A stretch of DNA of 64,000 nt from Candidatus Woesearchaeota archaeon (GTDB lineage: Archaea > Nanobdellota > Nanobdellia > Woesearchaeales > GCA-023898365): the NCBI GenBank assembly GCA_023898365.1, contig CP060219.1, positions 124,001 through 188,000 on the forward strand, in the 5' to 3' direction. Of the stretch, positions 59,268 to 64,000 are shown one piece after another (the stretch's first letter is position 1; each line of letters starts with the position of its first letter). The notes beneath the pieces were generated by a model, which saw only the letters and a program-made list of their open reading frames with translations, was not told the origin of the DNA and did not search any database. The position numbers were made by a program, and so were the translations under genes.

Positions 59268-61951
59268 TGAACATACCTCCTTCCAAACATATTTGATTTC
59301 ATCAACAACTTACTCAATTCCATAAATAGTAAACCAAATAATGAAACAAGCAGTATGATTAGCCAATCACCCCAGAGCAAAGGAACAGTGCCAAATATTG
59401 CTTGCAAAGGAACCCAGTAAATAACAGCCAAATGAACCATTACTGAAAGACAAACAGCCCCAAACAGCAGTTTGTTTGAAAAAGGATTTAATTTCGCCAA
59501 AGAAGGCGACAATGATCTGCTACTCATTACAGCAAACATCTGAATCATAACTAACGCAGTAAATGCTACTGTTTGCGCTTTAACTAAACTGACATCTTTG
59601 TATAAAACAAATAAGAATAATGTGCCAAGACCCATTATAAGACCTATTATGATAATAGAAGCAAAAAGTTTATTTGAAATAGGTTTTTCATCGGGATCTC
59701 TTGGCTGCCGCTTCATAATCCCCTCTTCGGCAGCTTCAAACCCCAAACCCAAAGCTGGAGATGTATCCGTAAGCATGTTTATCAGGAGGATTTGAAGCGG
59801 CAGTAATGGCAATGGAAAATTAAGAAGAATAGCAGTAAGTATAGTAATAATTTCTCCTGTGTTGCACGACAAAAGATATTTTGCAGATTTAATCATTTTG
59901 TCATAAATATTTCTTCCTTCCTTAATTGCACTAACAATCGATGCAAAATTATCATCAGTCAGAATAGCTTTTGAAACTTCTTTGGCGACATCAGTTCCGG
60001 TAATACCCATTGCAATCCCTATGTCTGCTTTTTTAAGAGCGGGAGCATCGTTAACTCCATCTCCAGTCATGGCAACAATATGACCTTTATTCTGTAATAC
60101 ATTGACGATTCTAAGTTTATGAATGGGCATCGCACGAGCAATTATTCTCACATCATCAATAATTTTCTCGAGCTCAAAATCGCTCATTTTTTCGACATCT
60201 TCACCAGATAATATCAAATCCCCTTTCCTAAATAACCCAATTTGCTCTGCTACTGCTTTTGTTGTTATTGCCTGATCCCCTGTTATGATCATAACTTTTA
60301 TTCCAGCATCCTGACATTGTTCAACTGCTAGCCTAACTTCATCTCTTGCAGGATCGATCATTCCGGCAAGACCAACAAAAACAAGGTTATTCTCCACGTT
60401 GCTTATCATATACTTTTTAGAATGAGGAAGTTCTCGGTAGGCCAATGCGAGAACTCGCAGGGCTTTTTTTGCATAGTTACGATTCACATCTAAAATTTTT
60501 TTTCTATCTTCTTTTGTGAGCTTTCTTATTACCCCATTTTCAAATATTTTATCGCATCTGTCAAGTAATAGATCGGGGGCGCCTTTAACATATGCTTCTG
60601 CCTTTTTACTAATATTGTTCTTAAAAATAACCGACATTCGTTTTCTGTCAGAATCAAAAGGTAATTCTTCAATGAAAGTAAATTTCTTCTGCAATTGTTT
60701 GTCATCAAGACATCCTTTTTTACCAAGAACTATCAAAGATCCTTCTGTCGGATCTCCTAAAATTTCACTTTTTTTTCCGTTCCTCACTAGTTTGGCATTG
60801 TTGCACATATACCCTATTCTGAAGAATAATTCTAATTTTTTAGGATTGATCTGTTTTTTTCCTTCGAAAAAATTCCCTTCAGGATTGTAGCCAGTTCCAC
60901 TGACAGTAATAGTTCTATTACTGCAAAACAAGCTGGTAATAGTCATTTGATTTTTTGTTATCGTCCCAGTTTTATCACTGCATATAATCGTAGAAGCACC
61001 TAAGCTTTCCGCTGCGGGAAGCTTTTTAATTAGCATTTTCTTTTTTGCGAGGTCTTTTGCTCCTTTTGATAATCCAACAGTCACAATTACTGGAAGAGCG
61101 CTTGGAATTGTTGCTACAGCAAGAACTAGCGCGAACAAAAGCATTTTTCCAAATGTTAGCGTGCCTTGTAATGTTCCAGAGATCAGTACAATGATAATTA
61201 AAATAACTGCGGCAATCCCTATTTGCTTTGCCAGTCTTTCAAATTTAGCCTGAAGCGGAGTGATAGTTTCTTTTGTTGTTTGCAGCGAAGCAGCAATTTT
61301 ACCAAATTCTGTTTTTATTCCAGTATTAGTAACAATACTTTTTCCTTTCCCATAGGTAACAGTGCAACCCATGAAAGCCATGTTTTCTTGATCTGATATG
61401 GAAATGCCAGCTTTGAATGGTTCTATTGTTTTCTTTGAAGGGACGGATTCTCCTGTTAAGGATGCTTCATCAATTTGCAGGCTCGATATATCTAATAATC
61501 TTGAATCTGCCGGAACAATATCCCCTGCTTCAAGTAATAGAATGTCACCTGGAACTACTTCTTTTGCAGGAATTTTTTGTTCTTCTCCACTTCGTAGGAC
61601 TCTTGCTGTTGGAGAGGAAAGTTTCTCTAATGCTTCTATTGCTTTTTCAGCTTTATATTCTTGATAAAAGCCAAGCAAAGCATTTAGAATTACTATTGCA
61701 AAAATTGCTATTGATTCAACCAATTCGCCAAGGAAAAAAGATATGATGCCTGCAAGAATAAGCAGAAGGATAAGAGGATTTTTGAATTGACCGATGAAAA
61801 TGTTCAGCAATCTAAACTTTTTTTCTTTAGGCAGTTCATTATAACCAAATTCTTCCAATCTTTTTTGGGCTTCTTTTTTAGTCAAACCATACTCTGAGCT
61901 GTTCAACAACCTAATTGATTCCTTTGAACTAACAGCATAATAGTCGTTCAT
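59264..61951 (-). CDS. P2A-type cation-transporting ATPase
   Basis: 895 residues. Order: N-terminal regulatory part, actuator domain with TGES (166-169), phosphorylation site DKTGT (D326), KGAPD-type nucleotide-binding region, GDGVNDAPAL hinge, ten membrane helices. M5 and M6 keep the SERCA-like residues (CNTGEI; NMLTDTSPALGLGFE), but the M4 motif PEGLP is PSALP (283-287), so the Glu that completes calcium site II is absent. Substrate is probably Ca2+ or another divalent or monovalent cation. Start and stop overlap neighbours by ATGA. Confidence 0.9.
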   Translation of the reverse strand: MNDYYAVSSKESIRLLNSSEYGLTKKEAQKRLEEFGYNELPKEKKFRLLNIFIGQFKNPLILLLILAGIISFFLGELVESIAIFAIVILNALLGFYQEYKAEKAIEALEKLSSPTARVLRSGEEQKIPAKEVVPGDILLLEAGDIVPADSRLLDISSLQIDEASLTGESVPSKKTIEPFKAGISISDQENMAFMGCTVTYGKGKSIVTNTGIKTEFGKIAASLQTTKETITPLQAKFERLAKQIGIAAVILIIIVLISGTLQGTLTFGKMLLFALVLAVATIPSALPVIVTVGLSKGAKDLAKKKMLIKKLPAAESLGASTIICSDKTGTITKNQMTITSLFCSNRTITVSGTGYNPEGNFFEGKKQINPKKLELFFRIGYMCNNAKLVRNGKKSEILGDPTEGSLIVLGKKGCLDDKQLQKKFTFIEELPFDSDRKRMSVIFKNNISKKAEAYVKGAPDLLLDRCDKIFENGVIRKLTKEDRKKILDVNRNYAKKALRVLALAYRELPHSKKYMISNVENNLVFVGLAGMIDPARDEVRLAVEQCQDAGIKVMIITGDQAITTKAVAEQIGLFRKGDLILSGEDVEKMSDFELEKIIDDVRIIARAMPIHKLRIVNVLQNKGHIVAMTGDGVNDAPALKKADIGIAMGITGTDVAKEVSKAILTDDNFASIVSAIKEGRNIYDKMIKSAKYLLSCNTGEIITILTAILLNFPLPLLPLQILLINMLTDTSPALGLGFEAAEEGIMKRQPRDPDEKPISNKLFASIIIIGLIMGLGTLFLFVLYKDVSLVKAQTVAFTALVMIQMFAVMSSRSLSPSLAKLNPFSNKLLFGAVCLSVMVHLAVIYWVPLQAIFGTVPLLWGDWLIILLVSLFGLLFMELSKLLMKSNMFGRRYVQ

Positions 61952-62181
61952 CTATTTCGGCCCCACTTATCATTTAATAATAATCCTGTAAACGCAAAAT
62001 AGATTGAGAGAATAAAAAATATGAGACCAGTTCCTAAATACACCGTATACTGCTTTAATTGCCCAGGATATAGAGTTGACCAAATAATAACACCCGAGTA
62101 AACAATAATATAAATAACCGAAAAAATACCTAGAGGGCGTTCTATGTATCTTACTTTCATCCAAAAGGAATATCTTTCCAT
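61948..62181 (-). CDS. small membrane protein of the cation-transport operon
   Basis: 77 residues from the ATG at 62181; a TTG at 62196 is an alternative. Two hydrophobic helices (~20-40 and ~48-68). The stop overlaps the ATPase ATG, so translation is coupled. It may be an ATPase subunit or regulator like the small bacterial P-type ATPase partners; this is inference only. Confidence 0.6.
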   Translation of the reverse strand: MERYSFWMKVRYIERPLGIFSVIYIIVYSGVIIWSTLYPGQLKQYTVYLGTGLIFFILSIYFAFTGLLLNDKWGRNR

Positions 62182-62273
62182 TTCTTCTTTTTTCAAATGG
62201 CGTTATGACATAATAGACCTTTTTAAAGAAGAAACCAAAAGTAAGTAAAAAAAAGGAAAAAAGAAGGAAAAAA

Positions 62274-62702
62274 TCACTTAAATAGGGAATTGCCGAGCGT
62301 CGTTAATTTAAGATATTTGTTATTACCTTTTTCTTCAAAAGAAACATAATTCATTTCGATTAAGAAATCAATTCTTTTTTTTATAGTAGGTTTTGTAATT
62401 TTTAATTTTTTTCTTAATTTTGACTGATTAATCAAAATTCCTTTTTTATTCTCATCATCAATCATTTGCATGATTTTCATCAATTCTTCCGGCATAAGCT
62501 TATTTATTCTTCTTTTGTAATATCCTAAGAATGCTTTTGCCACAATTATAAATAAGGTAAGAAAGAGCATTAATTGAATTATGGAATGTACAACTGAACT
62601 ACCTAATAAGTGATCGAAGATGTCATCCACTATTTCAGTGATAATAAAAAGCGTAAAAAGCACAATAAAAAGATTCCTATCCTGCCGATTATAACTGATC
62701 AT
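62274..62702 (-). CDS. membrane-tethered winged-helix protein
   Basis: 142 residues from the ATG at 62702, chosen for a GGAG ribosome-binding site 6 bases upstream; an earlier start at 62747 lacks one. Two membrane helices (~10-45) are followed by a winged helix (~75-142, KLRKKLKITKPTIKKRIDFL). The layout is that of a regulator bound to the membrane. It lies upstream of, and probably with, the cation-transport genes and may sense membrane or ion conditions. Confidence 0.7.
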   Translation of the reverse strand: MISYNRQDRNLFIVLFTLFIITEIVDDIFDHLLGSSVVHSIIQLMLFLTLFIIVAKAFLGYYKRRINKLMPEELMKIMQMIDDENKKGILINQSKLRKKLKITKPTIKKRIDFLIEMNYVSFEEKGNNKYLKLTTLGNSLFK

Positions 62703-62888
62703 TTTTTCTCCAACGCACTTCGAGTAACTTCTTTGACAGATTCTCACATAAGAATTTGCCTCAATAAACTTTGAAAAATGTCCCTCTATCGTATCATGAT
62801 CTTGTAAGCTTTCTTTTGCTCATCGATCAGTATTCATACAAAAAGCTCCAAAAGCATCAGGATTTAAACATGTTTGCATGTAAAGCAA

Positions 62889-63626
62889 TTAATCATTATC
62901 CACTCGTGGTGCGAGGACAAAGCTTAACTCTAATTTGTTGAGTTGTTTGTACTCGATGTTGAGCGGGTAATCATCTGAGAATTTGAGCGTCATTTTATCT
63001 GCAAGTTTGCTTCCTTGCATGATTTTCTTTAAGTACTCAATGGAGTATTTTGATTTTGCTTCTTTTTCTACCACTATTTTTGTGGTGTCGTCGCCTTCCA
63101 TTTCAACGTCCGCTTTTGTGAGGTCGTTTTGGGATGCGATGATGAATTTGTTCTTTTCTGTTTGTAAGGTGACTGATTCACCAACAATATCCATATCATC
63201 AATTGCTTCTGCGAAGCTTGAGGAAAGGGTTACTATAGTTGAAGAAAAGGTTAGTCCTGGAACGCGTTGTTCTTGTTCGTCCATTTCTAAGAGTGGTAAT
63301 TGGAAGGATCTCTTTGTTTTTGCTTTTAAGGTAATGTGAAGTTTTGAATCCTTAAGTTCGAGTGTGAGCGTGTCGTTTGGTCCTGCTCGTCTAAGAACTT
63401 GTTTGAGATTGTTCAGATTAATCGCGATTGTTTGCGGTTCTTTTATGTCATATTCGACAAAACAGGAAGATAGAAGCTTGAAAATGACCATGGCAACGTT
63501 TGCTGGGTCAATTGCGACGAGTTCCAAGCCATCGCTTGTGAACTTCATGGAAGTTTCAGTGACAAGATCAGAAATTATGGTAATTGAATCTTTGAGCAAT
63601 CTTGGTTCAGATAGTGTTAGTCTCAT
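62889..63626 (-). CDS. pcn: DNA polymerase sliding clamp PCNA
   Basis: 245 residues from the ATG at 63626 (GGGAGGAG ribosome-binding site; an in-frame ATG at 63656 is upstream of it). Starts MRLTLSEPRLLKDSITIISD; DGLELVAIDPANVAMVIFKL is the typical PCNA loop-strand pattern; ends NKLELSFVLAPRVDND. The trimer encircles DNA and holds polymerases, ligase and nucleases. A TATA box TATATAAAGA lies about 63661-63671. Confidence 0.96.
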   Translation of the reverse strand: MRLTLSEPRLLKDSITIISDLVTETSMKFTSDGLELVAIDPANVAMVIFKLLSSCFVEYDIKEPQTIAINLNNLKQVLRRAGPNDTLTLELKDSKLHITLKAKTKRSFQLPLLEMDEQEQRVPGLTFSSTIVTLSSSFAEAIDDMDIVGESVTLQTEKNKFIIASQNDLTKADVEMEGDDTTKIVVEKEAKSKYSIEYLKKIMQGSKLADKMTLKFSDDYPLNIEYKQLNKLELSFVLAPRVDND

Positions 63627-63702
63627 TTTCTCCTCCCAGTATAAGAAAAAGATCACGTTCTCTTTATATATTTTTTACTTTTCAAGAGTATATAAAGGAT
63701 GC

Positions 63703-64000
63703 CTATGGCCAGACGAAAACATCTCCGTTTTCAAGAATGCGTGCTTGTGCACCGTGTTGTTCTGCAAGGAGTTTCACGGAATTGTTTAATTCTGGCGTGC
63801 CATGTGTTGGCAGGACCAATTTTGGCTGTGCAAGCGTAAGAAGTTTCTCCCTATCAGGCCTTGTTGCGTGTCCCGAGGTGTGAATTTCTTTTGTGACGTT
63901 CGTGTTCCGTTCTTCAAGGAGAGCTTCAAGTGCTCGGCGATTCTCTTCATTTTCTGGTGTTGGTATGACTCTGCAACTAAAGATGACTTCGTCACCTTTC
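63703..64000 (-). CDS. RNase J-like metallo-beta-lactamase/beta-CASP nuclease, C-terminal part only
   Basis: The last 99 codons of a gene running off the right edge. KGDEVIFSCRVIPTPENEEN, then HTSGHATRPDREKLLTLAQP and PKLVLPTHGTPELNNSVKLL, are the beta-CASP motif B/C region (SGHA; HG) and the C-terminal end of archaeal/bacterial RNase J, a 5'-3' exo- and endoribonuclease. The N-terminal HxHxDH motif is outside the window. It ends shortly before the PCNA promoter. Confidence 0.85.
   Translation of the reverse strand, partial: KGDEVIFSCRVIPTPENEENRRALEALLEERNTNVTKEIHTSGHATRPDREKLLTLAQPKLVLPTHGTPELNNSVKLLAEQHGAQARILENGDVFVWP

Noticed and set aside
1..64000. CRISPR arrays, insertion sequences, integrases and rRNA genes
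   Set aside because: No regularly spaced repeats, transposase motifs or rRNA sequence seen by eye on either strand.

Overview
The window comes from an archaeon. Its genes include archaeal-type FtsZ, GINS, PCNA, an archaeal ATP-dependent DNA ligase, the exosome (Rrp4/Rrp41/Rrp42), RNA polymerase subunits P and K, the ribosomal proteins eL37, eL42, eL43 and eS27, aIF2alpha, Nop10, an LSm protein, KEOPS Pcc1, GatD and an archaellin. Promoters are archaeal TATA boxes lying about 25-35 bases before leaderless start codons. A small S-layer protein, very many short secreted or membrane-anchored proteins, a short bacterial-type TGT and tRNA introns in the T loop suggest a DPANN lineage, most like Woesearchaeota or Pacearchaeota. 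That placement is an inference without a database search.

Layout. 0-3.3 kb: a KH-domain rRNA-processing protein (cut by the window edge) and membrane or surface proteins. 3.4-5.3 kb: ftsZ, with a strong hairpin-plus-T terminator and a long structured leader, and a winged-helix regulator with an inverted-repeat operator. 5.4-7.6 kb: two tRNA-Leu genes (one with the odd anticodon AAG) and two informational operons, LSm-eL37 and eL42-eS27-aIF2alpha-Nop10. 7.7-11 kb: a TIM-barrel protein, tRNA-Ala with a T-loop intron, GINS and a radical SAM protein. 11-13.5 kb: S-layer protein with a long leader. 13.7-20.4 kb: DNA ligase, a phospholipase D-like protein, GatD, RtcA, tRNA-Pro with a T-loop intron, and eL43-rpoP-pcc1-prefoldin-UPF0147. 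22.8-25.4 kb: Rrp4-Rrp41-Rrp42-rpoK. 25.6-27 kb: an OapABC/ArvABC-like GTPase operon, linked to vesicle formation in other archaea.

28-38 kb and 42-53.5 kb hold mostly surface proteins: signal peptide, Ig/cadherin-like or Cys-rich ectodomain, one membrane anchor and a short cytoplasmic tail. They include a 1114-residue protein whose cytoplasmic end looks like a C39 peptidase fold without catalytic residues, a VWA protein and an orphan archaellin. LeuRS and TGT sit between the two blocks. 53.5-56.9 kb: adenylate kinase, a rubrerythrin-VIT1 fusion and ThiI carrying a rhodanese domain. 57-62.7 kb: an AT-richer cation-transport island (CPA2 antiporter, CBS protein, P-type ATPase, small membrane protein, membrane-tethered winged-helix protein) that looks acquired. 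The window ends with PCNA and the 3' part of an RNase J-like nuclease.

The best candidates for something undescribed are the two T-loop tRNA introns, the A34 tRNA-Leu, the pseudo-C39 surface protein with its regulator and tiny partner, and the 29-residue membrane peptide that shares its N-terminus with its neighbour.
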